In this document: piece by piece, positions 16,010-24,178 of the stretch | Numbering within the stretch: position 1 is the stretch's first letter | Layout: the number at the start of each line of letters is the position of its first letter | Assembly: GCA_964628905.1 (NCBI GenBank) | Contig: CAZVNS010000024.1 | Coordinates: 1-30,220, forward strand | Reading direction: 5' to 3' | Source of the DNA: JAJPXC01 sp964628905 | Lineage (GTDB): Bacteria; Bacteroidota; Bacteroidia; Bacteroidales; Muribaculaceae | Length of the DNA: 30,220 nt | The notes under the pieces: model-generated | What the model was told of the DNA's origin: nothing | Database searches by the model: none | What the model saw: the letters and a program-made list of their open reading frames with translations, nothing else | Made by a program: the position numbers and the translations under genes

Positions 16010-16277
16010 GACGGTAATGATAGCCCACTTTATATGCCTTTTTCAGATTGTCTGACAGGAATGACCGTTGTATCAACGCATCTGCCTTCTCGTTAGGTTG
16101 CGTAAAGCGTTTTATCTCACTCACCACAAGCTTTTCAGGTAGACCTATCCTACGACCAAGCTCTATGAAATCAGCGGCAGATACCTGATGTGTATCACTC
16201 ATATCCATTCCCTCGATTTCCTTCGGCGTTGGATGGTTTCGCCAATTTGTATATAATTCATAACAAACCGAAATCAC
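15990..16277 (-). pseudogene. HipA-like toxin kinase, C-terminal remnant
   Basis: The 95-codon frame opens with a GTG that lies inside an operator palindrome, so its first 20 or so codons may not be native. From about residue 24 it reads DMSDTHQVSAADFIELGRRI, then GLPEKLVVSEIKRF and ALIQRSFLSDNLKKAYKVGY. This is the style of the last 70 residues of HipA-family Ser/Thr kinases, which pair with HipB antitoxins. The kinase core (ATP site, catalytic Asp) is absent. The call is based on recalled family pattern and on the operator array directly upstream, as expected for an autoregulated hipBA locus; no hipB is present. Alternative: an unrelated small protein with its own operators. Confidence 0.5.
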
Positions 16278-16415
16278 GATATATTGTGATTTTCGTTGCC
16301 AAGATAGGTATTATTTTCAAAAGCCCAACCAAAATCACAAAATATTGTGATTTTCGGCGCAAAGTTTGAGATTATACGCAAGCACACAACAAAAATCACA
16401 AGATATTGTGATTTT
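16270..16415 (-). promoter_or_regulatory. Three phased palindromic operators interleaved with two promoter-like units
   Basis: Palindromes of 24 bp start at 16270, 16331 and 16392, exactly 61 bp apart. The consensus is AAAATCACAA, 4-nt centre, TTGTGATTTT; the second and third have perfect 10-bp arms, the first carries one arm mismatch and a changed outer base. In the two gaps, minus strand, are TTG-N19-AAACTTTG (16389-16360) and TTG-N19-TATCTTGG (16328-16299), close to Bacteroidota promoters. Each -33 abuts an upstream palindrome and each -7 lies about 5 nt before the next one, so a bound dimer would cover the start of transcription. Most likely an autorepressor array of a lost HipB/XRE-type regulator. 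Confidence 0.75.
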
Positions 16416-16424
16416 GAAACGACA

Positions 16425-16456
16425 AAGGCCGCAGCCCTGGGTGGAACTGCGGCCTT
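16425..16456 (-). terminator. Terminator of the MFS transporter gene
   Basis: Perfect 10-bp arms AAGGCCGCAG (16425-16434) and CTGCGGCCTT (16447-16456) with a 12-nt loop, followed in the minus direction by TGTCGTTTC, a weak T-rich tail. It starts 21 bp after the MFS stop and insulates the operator array from the upstream gene. Confidence 0.75.
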
Positions 16457-16477
16457 CGCTGTTGGATATGAATTGGG

Positions 16478-17830
16478 TTAGAGGAGCTCCTCTTGCTCAA
16501 TCACTTTCTCGTCGTGGCGTGTGGTCTTGATGAAAGGCACGCAGAATACACCTATCAGCAGCAGGCAGCCAGCTATGAACATCATCGCGGGCTGGGTCAG
16601 TCCAAAAGATTTTACCACCAATCCTCCGGCGATAGCCGCTATGATCTGAGGTAAGCAAATCACACAGTTGAACAAGCCTAACAGTGTGCCCGTGCGGGGA
16701 TCTCCCTCAATAGCGTTGGTGAACAGGGCGAACGGTATAGCCAGCATAGCAGCCCATGTACATCCCTGAAGCGCGAATGACACTATCAGCACATACTGGT
16801 TGGTGACAAACAGGCATGATGCGAAGCCGATGGCGCCCAAAAGCAACGAAAGTATATAGGCAACTTTGATATTTTTGAACATCGGTATCACCATAGCCCA
16901 CAGCATGGCCGCGATGGCCATGACGGCTGACATGATGCCATACCAGTCGCCAGCCTCCTGGAAGCCCGCCGAACTTGCATCAACTGTGCCCCAGCAATTC
17001 TGCGAGATAGCACCTGTGGCATAGGTCCATTGGAAGAGGAATGCAGCCCAGCAGAAGAATTGCACAAGTCCGATGGTGACGAACGGGCGTACGATATTGA
17101 CCTTCTTCTTGGGGGCTGAGGCATCAGCGTTGGCCGATGCGTCGTTATACATACGGTACTCGGCCGGGGGGAATTCCTTAACCTTTGAGGTGGCGAATAT
17201 CACACAGAGGATCAGGATGGCAGCGCCGATATAGAAGCTGTAAATCACTGAGTCGGGTATCACACCTACTGCAGCTACATTCTTAACCCCTAAGAATGAA
17301 AGTATATAGGGTGCACAGAAGCCTACTACCGATCCGGCGTTGCAGAGCATCGATTGTATCGAGTAGGCGAGACCTTTCTGCTTCTCGTTGACCATATCAC
17401 CCACAAGCATCTTGAAGGGCTGCATGGCCATGTTGATTGAGGTGTCAAGGAGCATCAGCGAGAAGAGTCCGAAGAGCATAGTGCCCGACAGTCCCCACAT
17501 CACTATCTGTGTGGTGATACCTAAGGATCCGGCGTTGGGCAAGAGACACATCACTATCACAGCCACAATGGCACCAAAGATAAGATAAGGGAGGCGGCGA
17601 CCCAGACGTGTCCATGTGCGGTCGGAGAAGAAGCCCACCAATGGCTGAACCACCATACCCATCAATGGGGGAAGTATCCAAAAGAATGACAACTGGTGGG
17701 GGTCGGCGCCAAGCGTTGCGAAGATACGCGAGATGTTGGCGCTCTGAAGGGCGTAGGCTATCTGCACGCCAAAGAAGCCGAAGCTCAGGGTGAATAGCTT
17801 CCAGAAGCTTAAATCAGGTTTAGTCTTCAT
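16478..17830 (-). CDS. MFS transporter, sugar/cation symporter type (SLC45/GPH-like)
   Basis: The 450-residue inner-membrane protein has about 12 hydrophobic helices. The N-terminal half opens KLFTLSFGFFGVQIAYALQSANISRIF, a pattern seen in bacteroidal sugar-type MFS carriers. The loop between helices 2 and 3 has the MFS/GPH motif GFFSDRTWTRLGRRLPYLI. The second half carries a long cytoplasmic loop with KKK, then six helices, ending LIGVFCVPFIKTTRHDEKVIE. The substrate is probably a mono- or disaccharide with H+ or Na+, but nothing next to it (nfo upstream, hipA remnant downstream) shows which. The leader carries a 16-bp tandem repeat directly before the start, and a terminator follows. Confidence 0.85.
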   Translation of the reverse strand: MKTKPDLSFWKLFTLSFGFFGVQIAYALQSANISRIFATLGADPHQLSFFWILPPLMGMVVQPLVGFFSDRTWTRLGRRLPYLIFGAIVAVIVMCLLPNAGSLGITTQIVMWGLSGTMLFGLFSLMLLDTSINMAMQPFKMLVGDMVNEKQKGLAYSIQSMLCNAGSVVGFCAPYILSFLGVKNVAAVGVIPDSVIYSFYIGAAILILCVIFATSKVKEFPPAEYRMYNDASANADASAPKKKVNIVRPFVTIGLVQFFCWAAFLFQWTYATGAISQNCWGTVDASSAGFQEAGDWYGIMSAVMAIAAMLWAMVIPMFKNIKVAYILSLLLGAIGFASCLFVTNQYVLIVSFALQGCTWAAMLAIPFALFTNAIEGDPRTGTLLGLFNCVICLPQIIAAIAGGLVVKSFGLTQPAMMFIAGCLLLIGVFCVPFIKTTRHDEKVIEQEELL

Positions 17831-17838
17831 GATATTTG

Positions 17839-17870
17839 GTTGTTAAGTTTTTGAGTTGTTAAGTTTTTGA
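17839..17870 (-). repeat. 16-bp tandem repeat in the MFS transporter leader
   Basis: GTTGTTAAGTTTTTGA occurs twice in a row (17839-17854 and 17855-17870), ending 8 bp before the MFS start. On the coding strand it is A-rich (CAAAAACTTAACAAC). The position is where a ribosome-binding region would lie, so copy number could affect translation. It shares AGTTTTTGAGTTGT with the clpX leader. Confidence 0.75.
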
Positions 17871-17913
17871 GAAGCAGGGAAGCTCACCAGGCCTATGCAA
17901 AAAATTGATTGGG

Positions 17914-18756
17914 CTACTTGGTGTGCGAATATAGCCAGGCTATCTCGTCGGCCCATTTGGTTTCATCGGGGGTCTCCAGTATCAAGGGGATGCCATCAAA
18001 GCGGCCATCTCCCATCAGCCTTATGAAGAACTCCTCACCAAGATACCCTTTGCCGATCTGCTCGTGGCGGTCGATGTGAGAGCCGAGTTCGCGCTTGGAG
18101 TCGTTGAGGTGCATCCCGCTGAGGTAGTTGAAGCCTATCACGCGGTCAAACTCCTCCCATGTGCGGTTGTAGCCCTCCTCCGTAGCCAAATCATATCCGG
18201 CGGTGTAGCTGTGGCATGTGTCAACGCACACTCCCACTCTCGACTTGTCGTCAACACGGTCGATGATATGCGCTATTTGCTCGAAGGAGTAGCCAAGATT
18301 ACTTCCCTGCCCTGCCGTCGACTCAATCACGGCTTTGACCGTCGAGGTCTCAGCGAGGGAGAGATTTATCGACTCAGCTATGAGGTCAAGGCAATCGTCA
18401 ATCGACATCTGCTTTAAATGACTACCCGGATGGAAGTTGAGCATCATCAGCCCCAGGCTCTCGCATCGTCGCATCTCATCGAGGAAGAGGTCGCGCGACT
18501 TCTCCAACTTTTCAGCGTCGGGCGAACCGAGGTTGATTAAGAAGCTGTCGTGAGGCAATATCACAGAGGCATCGTAGCCACCTGCTGTACAGTTGGCTTT
18601 AAAGGCGGTTATGTCCTTCTCAGCAATGGGCTTAACCTTCCACCGCGACGGATTGCCGGTGAACAGGGCAAAAGCCTTGGCACCAATCTCGGCTGCTCGC
18701 AGCGGGGCTTCGCTCACGCCATTGGCCGTAGACACGTGTGCTCCTATATATTTCAT
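17914..18756 (-). CDS. nfo: Endonuclease IV (AP endonuclease)
   Basis: Endonuclease IV cuts the DNA backbone 5' to abasic sites in base-excision repair. The 280-residue product starting at MKYIGAHVSTANGV matches the family N-terminus; an upstream in-frame extension to 18852 adds 32 unrelated residues and is rejected. The three AP-endonuclease-2 signature regions and metal ligands are present: NFHPGSHLK, IESTAGQGSNLGYSF, GVCVDTCHSYTAGYD, HLNDSKRELGSHIDRHEQIG and LILETPD, which supply the His/Asp/Glu ligands of the trinuclear zinc site. A -7-like TAAATTTG lies at 18806-18799 without a clear TTG partner, so it may also be read from the MATE gene 99 bp upstream. Confidence 0.96.
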   Translation of the reverse strand: MKYIGAHVSTANGVSEAPLRAAEIGAKAFALFTGNPSRWKVKPIAEKDITAFKANCTAGGYDASVILPHDSFLINLGSPDAEKLEKSRDLFLDEMRRCESLGLMMLNFHPGSHLKQMSIDDCLDLIAESINLSLAETSTVKAVIESTAGQGSNLGYSFEQIAHIIDRVDDKSRVGVCVDTCHSYTAGYDLATEEGYNRTWEEFDRVIGFNYLSGMHLNDSKRELGSHIDRHEQIGKGYLGEEFFIRLMGDGRFDGIPLILETPDETKWADEIAWLYSHTK

Positions 18757-18855
18757 GGTTATGCTAATTGGTTCGGTATGTAAGTAGATATCTGGCGACA
18801 AATTTAACAAATTATCTCCAACATTCCCCCTTATCTCCTCAAAAACTTGCAAAAG

Positions 18856-20154
18856 TCACTGTCGATGCATCATTTTTCGGCCTAATATTCCTGAAACTAC
18901 ACCACGGCTTAACAGATAGCTCACAAATGCCAACCACAATCCATGATTTCCAAAAAGCGGCATCGCCCACCAAAGCATGCCAAAGAATACGACCATCGAT
19001 ACCGCTATGGCCACCAGCATCTTGCGGGTCATCGTGGCACCGATATATATACCATCCCAGGTGAAGGCTCCAAAACCGGCGAATGGTATCGTCACCGCCC
19101 ACCAATAATACTCATGCGCAGTAGCCACGACATCCGGCTGGCTGCTCAACACCTTAATTATCAGCTCCCCGCCGACGGCGTAAACTAATGTGAACAGTGT
19201 AGCCACCCCTACTCCCCATCTGAATAGATAGTGGATACAATTAGCAACTTCACCATGATCCTTGGCGCCTACCGCCCTGCCCACTACCGCTTCGCCAGCG
19301 AAGGCGAAACCATCCATGAAGTAACTCATGAGCATAAACAATTGCATCAACACGGCATTGGCAGCCAATATCACCGTACCCTGCACCGAGCCGGTGCGAG
19401 TGAACCATAGGGTCACCGCCACCATGCACAACGTGCGTAGAAAGATATCGGTGTTGACAGAGAAAAAACGCCTGATGCCTCGCCACTCCACAATGTCACT
19501 CAGCGCCGGCACTCTCACTTTATATTTCAGACACAGCACCAGGCCGACCAAAAGCCCAACCCATTGCGCTGTCATGGTACCAGTAGCCAGTCCCTCCACT
19601 CCCCACTTTAGCCCATACACCAGCGTGGTGCTCATCGCTATATTCACCACATTAATTATAATTGACATCCACATTGGCGTCCTGGTATTCTGCATCCCCA
19701 GGAACCATCCCGACAGCGCATTGACGCCCATCACAGCCGGAGCGCCCCAGATACAGACTGTCACATATTGGTAACCATAGTGATACTCCTCGGGGTCGGC
19801 CCCCATGAAATGAAGCAACCCATTGGCCACATATGGCGCTACAGCTATCATAAGAATACCGAGCATCGCTGCCACAAACAGTCCACGGTATAGAGCGATG
19901 CTGTAGGCTCGACGATCACCGGCCCCTACGGCCTGAGCCGTGATACCACTCGTACCTGCACGCAGGAAACCAAAACACCAGTACAGCAGGTTGAACACAC
20001 TGCCACCCAGCGCGATGGCGGCTATAAACACGGCACTGCCCATGTGCCCAACAATCGCCGTATCCACCAATCCCAAAAGCGGGGTGGTGATATTCGCGAC
20101 GATTGAGGGTATGGTCAGTGCCAGTATCCGCCTATTCAGGCTGTTAAGTTTCAA
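18856..20154 (-). CDS. MATE-family efflux transporter (DinF-like)
   Basis: MATE proteins export organic cations or drugs in exchange for Na+ or H+. The 432-residue product has two six-helix halves, each opening with the MATE pattern: IVANITTPLLGLVDTAIVGHMG early, and SYFMDGFAFAGEAVVGRAVG at the start of the second half. The length and the NRRILALTIPSI opening fit the DinF branch. The start codon is TTG (20154-20152), overlapping the TGA stop of the OPT transporter by TTGA. No ATG nearby would keep the conserved N-terminus, so the TTG is supported and implies translational coupling. Substrate is unknown. Confidence 0.92.
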   Translation of the reverse strand: MKLNSLNRRILALTIPSIVANITTPLLGLVDTAIVGHMGSAVFIAAIALGGSVFNLLYWCFGFLRAGTSGITAQAVGAGDRRAYSIALYRGLFVAAMLGILMIAVAPYVANGLLHFMGADPEEYHYGYQYVTVCIWGAPAVMGVNALSGWFLGMQNTRTPMWMSIIINVVNIAMSTTLVYGLKWGVEGLATGTMTAQWVGLLVGLVLCLKYKVRVPALSDIVEWRGIRRFFSVNTDIFLRTLCMVAVTLWFTRTGSVQGTVILAANAVLMQLFMLMSYFMDGFAFAGEAVVGRAVGAKDHGEVANCIHYLFRWGVGVATLFTLVYAVGGELIIKVLSSQPDVVATAHEYYWWAVTIPFAGFGAFTWDGIYIGATMTRKMLVAIAVSMVVFFGMLWWAMPLFGNHGLWLAFVSYLLSRGVVSGILGRKMMHRQ

Positions 20155-22157
20155 TCTTGTGAAGGTTTCTTGTCCACGCGGCAGCTATCCCAGATGAAGT
20201 AGCAGATGAGCATGGCGTACATCACTACTCCGGCAATCTGCAAGGTTACCGCATCTGTTTCGTTGACAAAATCAAAGCCTAAGTAACGTGTCAACGCCGC
20301 AAATACACCGAATAGAGCGCCTCCGGCGATCAATCCCGATGCTATAAGTGTACCGCGGTCATTACGAGCTTGGCTCACAGCTTTATCCTTTGACGAGCGA
20401 CCAACAAACCAAGCTATCGCTCCACCCACCAACAGGGGTGCATTGAGCTCCATAGGTATGAACATACCGAGGCAGAATGCCAATGCCGGTACGCCGAGCC
20501 AGTTGAGCAGCAACGCCAAGATAGCACCTGCCATGTACAGGGTCCAGGGGGTGTCGCCACCCATCATCAGAGGTTCGATCACCTTGGCCATGGCGTTGGC
20601 CTGAGGCGCCTGGAGAGCGTTAGCACCGGTGAAACCGTAGGTGTCGTTGAGCACCATGATCACACCTCCAACGGTTGCGGCAGAAACGAGGGTGCCCAGG
20701 AATTTCCATGACTCCTGTTTCTTAGGTGTAGATCCTAACCAGTATCCTACCTTAAGGTCGGTGACGAAACCGCCGGCCATCGACAGTGCGGTACATACCA
20801 CTCCTCCAATCACCATTGCGGCCACGATGCCTGATGTGCCGCTAAGACCTATTGCCACAAATATGGCTGATGCTACGATCAGTGTCATCAAGGTCATGCC
20901 TGACACCGGGTTAGAACCTACAATAGCAATGGCATTAGCTGCCACAGTGGTAAACAGGAACGCGATTACCGTCACCACCACCCAGGCAACAAGCGACTGC
21001 CAGAAGGTGTGGATCACTCCAAACCAGAAGAATAGCAACACGGCAATTAACGCCAATGCAATGAAAAATACGATATGCTTCATCGAAATGTCGAGTTGCC
21101 AACGTTGCGTCTTCACTGCTTGGGCGTTACCCTTGAGCTCGCGGCTTGCCAGCCCTACTGCCTGCATGATGATAGGCCACGACTTGATGATGCCGATCAC
21201 TCCAGCCATGGCGATACCTCCGATACCTATCATTCGGGCATAGTCCTTAAATATCACGACGGGTGCGAGCGATGCTATGGCCTCGTTGCCGTACGTGCCT
21301 ATAAGCGGTATTATCACCCACCACACAAAAGCTGAACCGGCGAAGATGATGAAGGCGTATTTTAGTCCCACGATGTAGCCCAAGCCAAGTACAGCGGCAC
21401 CTGTGTTGCAGCTGAACACCAGCTTGGTCTTATCGGCCAGAGCTTGACCCCATTGGGTCACGGAACTCGAAAGAGACTCTGCCCAAAAGCCGAATGTGGC
21501 AACCACATAATCGTAAATACCACCTATCAGAGAGGCTATTACAAGCGTAACAGCCTGCTTGCTATTGTTCTTCGACGCCTGACCGCTTGCGAGCACCTGC
21601 GTGGTGGCAGTAGCCTCAGGGAAGGGGTACTTGCCGTGCATATCCTTTACGAAATACTTGCGGAAAGGTATGAAAAAGAGTATACCAAGCACACCTCCGA
21701 GGAGTGAGCTCAGGAATATCTCAAGGAAGTTAACGGTAATCTCGGGATGTGAGGCCTGAAGTATGAACAACGCAGGGAGTGTGAAGATCGCTCCGGCCAC
21801 AATCACGCCTGAGCATGAACCGATTGATTGTATTATCACATTCTGCCCAAGGGGGTTTTTAAGTTTCATGGCACTTGAGCAACCCATAGCTATGATGGCG
21901 ATAGGGATTGCCGCCTCAAACACCTGGCCTACCTTCAGACCTAAGTAAGCGGCTGCGGCACTGAATATTATGGCCATAATCAAGCCCATAATCACTGAAT
22001 AGGGCGTAACCTCTTTGTACTCTCTTGCCGGGTGCATCAAAGGCCGATACTCCTCATCCTCACCGAGTTCGCGAAATGCGTTCTCTGGCAATTGTATGGG
22101 ATCAGCATCTTGGAGCAGGGGTTCAACCTCTGCCGACATCTGATTGTTTTGTTTCAT
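20151..22157 (-). CDS. OPT-superfamily oligopeptide transporter
   Basis: OPT proteins are secondary carriers for small peptides or metal-chelator conjugates. The 668-residue inner-membrane protein has about 14-16 hydrophobic helices. A 50-residue cytoplasmic N-terminus precedes the conserved opening TPYSVIMGLIMAIIFSAAAAYLGLKVG. Further OPT marks are FIPFRKYFVKDMHGKYPFPEATATTQVL and GSNPVSGMTLMTLIVASAIF. It starts 17 bp after ssb and overlaps the MATE gene at its stop, so both transporters are probably made from one transcript. Bacterial OPT members are often annotated for oligopeptides, but the actual substrate cannot be told from sequence. Confidence 0.93.
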   Translation of the reverse strand: MKQNNQMSAEVEPLLQDADPIQLPENAFRELGEDEEYRPLMHPAREYKEVTPYSVIMGLIMAIIFSAAAAYLGLKVGQVFEAAIPIAIIAMGCSSAMKLKNPLGQNVIIQSIGSCSGVIVAGAIFTLPALFILQASHPEITVNFLEIFLSSLLGGVLGILFFIPFRKYFVKDMHGKYPFPEATATTQVLASGQASKNNSKQAVTLVIASLIGGIYDYVVATFGFWAESLSSSVTQWGQALADKTKLVFSCNTGAAVLGLGYIVGLKYAFIIFAGSAFVWWVIIPLIGTYGNEAIASLAPVVIFKDYARMIGIGGIAMAGVIGIIKSWPIIMQAVGLASRELKGNAQAVKTQRWQLDISMKHIVFFIALALIAVLLFFWFGVIHTFWQSLVAWVVVTVIAFLFTTVAANAIAIVGSNPVSGMTLMTLIVASAIFVAIGLSGTSGIVAAMVIGGVVCTALSMAGGFVTDLKVGYWLGSTPKKQESWKFLGTLVSAATVGGVIMVLNDTYGFTGANALQAPQANAMAKVIEPLMMGGDTPWTLYMAGAILALLLNWLGVPALAFCLGMFIPMELNAPLLVGGAIAWFVGRSSKDKAVSQARNDRGTLIASGLIAGGALFGVFAALTRYLGFDFVNETDAVTLQIAGVVMYAMLICYFIWDSCRVDKKPSQD

Positions 22158-22174
22158 TATCTTATCGTTATTAT

Positions 22175-22534
22175 TTATTTCACTGTGGGTTCAGTGTTCG
22201 ACCGGGGTTGAGCAAGGATATCGAACTGCTCTACGTATATCTCAGTGACAGTGCGCTTGATGGCGTTGCGATCCTGCCATACGCGGGTGCGCAGCTTCCC
22301 TTCGACAAATAGCTTAGTTCCTTTTTTGATATAGCGTTCGGCTGTTTCGGCCATGCCATCCCACATCACCAGTGAGTGCCACTCAGTGCGCTCCGGCACC
22401 TGCACACCGGCGGCAGTGGTGTAGGCACGTTCGGTGGTAGCCATCGAAAAGTTAGCCACCGCCCGCTTCTCCACATATCTTATTTCGGGGTCACGCCCCA
22501 CATTACCTACTAATATTACTTTGTTTACTGACAT
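22175..22534 (-). CDS. ssb: Single-stranded DNA-binding protein
   Basis: SSB coats single-stranded DNA during replication and repair. The 119-residue protein is one OB-fold: NKVILVGNVGRDPEIRY at the start, then FSMATTERAY, ERTEWHSLVMWDGMAETAERYIKKG and KLFVEGKLRTRVWQD, the conserved core. The tail after the fold is only about 15 residues (ILAQPRSNTEPTVK) and lacks the acidic DDxxF-type tip by which the main SSB recruits partner proteins. It may therefore be a second, accessory SSB, or the lineage may use another mode; other ssb genes would lie outside this window. It starts 43 bp after proC and precedes the OPT gene by 17 bp. Confidence 0.93.
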   Translation of the reverse strand: MSVNKVILVGNVGRDPEIRYVEKRAVANFSMATTERAYTTAAGVQVPERTEWHSLVMWDGMAETAERYIKKGTKLFVEGKLRTRVWQDRNAIKRTVTEIYVEQFDILAQPRSNTEPTVK

Positions 22535-22560
22535 AAAGAGTATATTTTACAGGGTGAACG

Positions 22561-22576
22561 TGTCATTAAGGACTTT
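22561..22576 (-). repeat. Single copy of the clpX-leader repeat upstream of ssb
   Basis: GTCATTAAGGACTTTA differs from the clpX-leader unit (GTCGTTAAGGACTTTA) at one base. It lies in the 43-bp gap between proC and ssb, ending 1 bp before the proC stop codon, and points to an interspersed leader motif. Confidence 0.5.
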
Positions 22577-22577
22577 A

Positions 22578-23372
22578 TTACCGTCCGGAGGCTAATAGTC
22601 CGGCAATCACAGCATTGGTGAAGCCCTCACGCTCCATTGCGTTCAAGCCGCGGATAGTGGTACCGCCGGGGGTTGTCACCCGATCAATCTCTGCCTCAGG
22701 ATTAGCGCCGGTGGCACGGAGCACGGCTATCGCTCCTTCCAAAGTGGCGAGCATCAGGTCCTTAGCCTGATCGGGATACAGTCCGAGCTCGACAGCCCCA
22801 TCGGTGGCTGCTCTGACGTAGCGCATCACATAAGCTATACCGCATGAGCACAGGGCCATACCTGCATTCATAAGACGCTCTTCAATCACCGGGGCATCGC
22901 CTAAGTATTGGAACATCCGGGTAATCAAAGTTATATCTTCGGGTTGGGCTTTAGCGTTATGTGCCAACAGGGTCACACTTTTGCCGTAAGCTATGGCAGT
23001 GTTGGGCATGGCGCGAAATATCGCCGCATCCTCCCTGCCGTAGTATTCAGCCACCTGGTCGAGGGTCACGCCGGCGGCTATCGAAACTACGATGCGGGCA
23101 TTGGCCATTGCTCTAATCTGCTCGTATACGGGTTTCACAAGCCAGGGCTTAACGGCGGTAATGAGGATATCAGCCTTAGAGGCTACCTCAAGGTTGTCAG
23201 TGGTCACCGTTATCTTTGAGGGATATGCCTCGTGCAGCTCATCGAGCTTGGCGGTCGACATGTCGGACACCATCAGATCATAGTCTGACGTGCGCTCGGC
23301 AAGTCCGCGGGCCACGGCACCACCCATATTTCCGGTGCCGATGATGCCGACGCATAGTTTTTTATTATTCAT
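22578..23372 (-). CDS. proC: Pyrroline-5-carboxylate reductase
   Basis: ProC performs the last step of proline synthesis, reducing pyrroline-5-carboxylate with NAD(P)H. The 264-residue protein has an N-terminal Rossmann fold with GIIGTGNMGGAVARGL (residues 9-24) and the conserved AVKPWLVKPV loop. The all-helical dimerisation domain ends in the family signature VTTPGGTTIRGLNAMEREGF. Length is normal. cdaA lies 29 bp upstream on the same strand and ssb 43 bp downstream, so it is probably part of the folP-cdaA-proC-ssb series. Confidence 0.96.
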   Translation of the reverse strand: MNNKKLCVGIIGTGNMGGAVARGLAERTSDYDLMVSDMSTAKLDELHEAYPSKITVTTDNLEVASKADILITAVKPWLVKPVYEQIRAMANARIVVSIAAGVTLDQVAEYYGREDAAIFRAMPNTAIAYGKSVTLLAHNAKAQPEDITLITRMFQYLGDAPVIEERLMNAGMALCSCGIAYVMRYVRAATDGAVELGLYPDQAKDLMLATLEGAIAVLRATGANPEAEIDRVTTPGGTTIRGLNAMEREGFTNAVIAGLLASGR

Positions 23373-23401
23373 ATTTATATGTGTGCAATTTGTTTGAAAT
23401 T

Positions 23402-24178
23402 CTATTCGGGTTGAAGTCGAGAGAGTCGTTGTTCGAGTTCGGTCGACGATAGTTTGGTGTTGAGGATGCCTCTATGAGCTATGGATATTCCTCCTGTCTC
23501 CTCCGACACCACTATCGCCACAGCGTCAGTAGCTTGCGATATACCCAGGGCAGAGCGGTGTCGCAGGCCTAAGGATCGAGGCACGTTGGTGTCATGACTC
23601 ACGGGCAGGATGCACCCGGCGGCTTTAATGCGCCCATGGGCTATGATCATGGCTCCGTCGTGGAGTGGCGAATTCTTAAAGAATATGTTTTCGATAAGGC
23701 GGCTATTGATTTGAGCATCAATTATATCACCTGTGCGCTCATATTGTTCAAGCGACAGTCCCTGCTCGATTACAATCAGTGCGCCGGTCTTGCTTTTGGC
23801 CATATTCATGCACGCATACACTATGGGCATCACCCATGAGTGAGCGGCCTCCTTTTCGGCCTCCTTATCGTGATGGTGGAAAAGGTTTTTGATGAATTGC
23901 CATCGTCGTTGCGAACCAAGTTCCACTAAAAAGCGCCTGATCTGGTCCTGAAACAGTATCACGAGAACCAATAGGCCGATCGACATGAATTTGTCGAGTA
24001 TCGTGCCTATTAGCCTCATGTTGAGTATCTCCGACGAGAGCACCCATACGGCTATGAATGCAAGCACGCCGAAAAACACATTGATAGTGCCCGACTCCTT
24101 CATGATACGGTAGAGATAGTAGAGCATCAGAGCCACTATCACGATATCGAGCACATCCTTTATTCCGAATGTTATCAT
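23402..24178 (-). CDS. cdaA: Membrane diadenylate cyclase CdaA
   Basis: CdaA joins two ATP molecules into the second messenger c-di-AMP. The 258-residue protein has three N-terminal membrane helices (about residues 8-24, 33-49, 62-77), a short linker and the DAC domain with both catalytic motifs intact: DGA at 174-176 (PLHDGAMIIAHGRIKAAGC) and RHR at 206-208 (SLGLRHRSALGISQATDAV). This membrane-bound layout and length are those of CdaA rather than DisA. It overlaps folP by ATGA, a coupling seen in other Bacteroidales. No c-di-AMP phosphodiesterase or riboswitch was seen in the window. Confidence 0.95.
   Translation of the reverse strand: MITFGIKDVLDIVIVALMLYYLYRIMKESGTINVFFGVLAFIAVWVLSSEILNMRLIGTILDKFMSIGLLVLVILFQDQIRRFLVELGSQRRWQFIKNLFHHHDKEAEKEAAHSWVMPIVYACMNMAKSKTGALIVIEQGLSLEQYERTGDIIDAQINSRLIENIFFKNSPLHDGAMIIAHGRIKAAGCILPVSHDTNVPRSLGLRHRSALGISQATDAVAIVVSEETGGISIAHRGILNTKLSSTELEQRLSRLQPE

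Noticed and set aside
16270..16415. Three regularly spaced repeats suggesting a short CRISPR array
   Set aside because: The repeats are self-palindromic, the 37-bp gaps resemble each other and carry promoter-like boxes at the same offset, and no cas gene is nearby. An operator array explains it better.
18757..18852. N-terminal extension of nfo by 32 codons
   Set aside because: Endonuclease IV proteins begin at MKYIGAHVS; the extension reads through the leader with a -7-like box.
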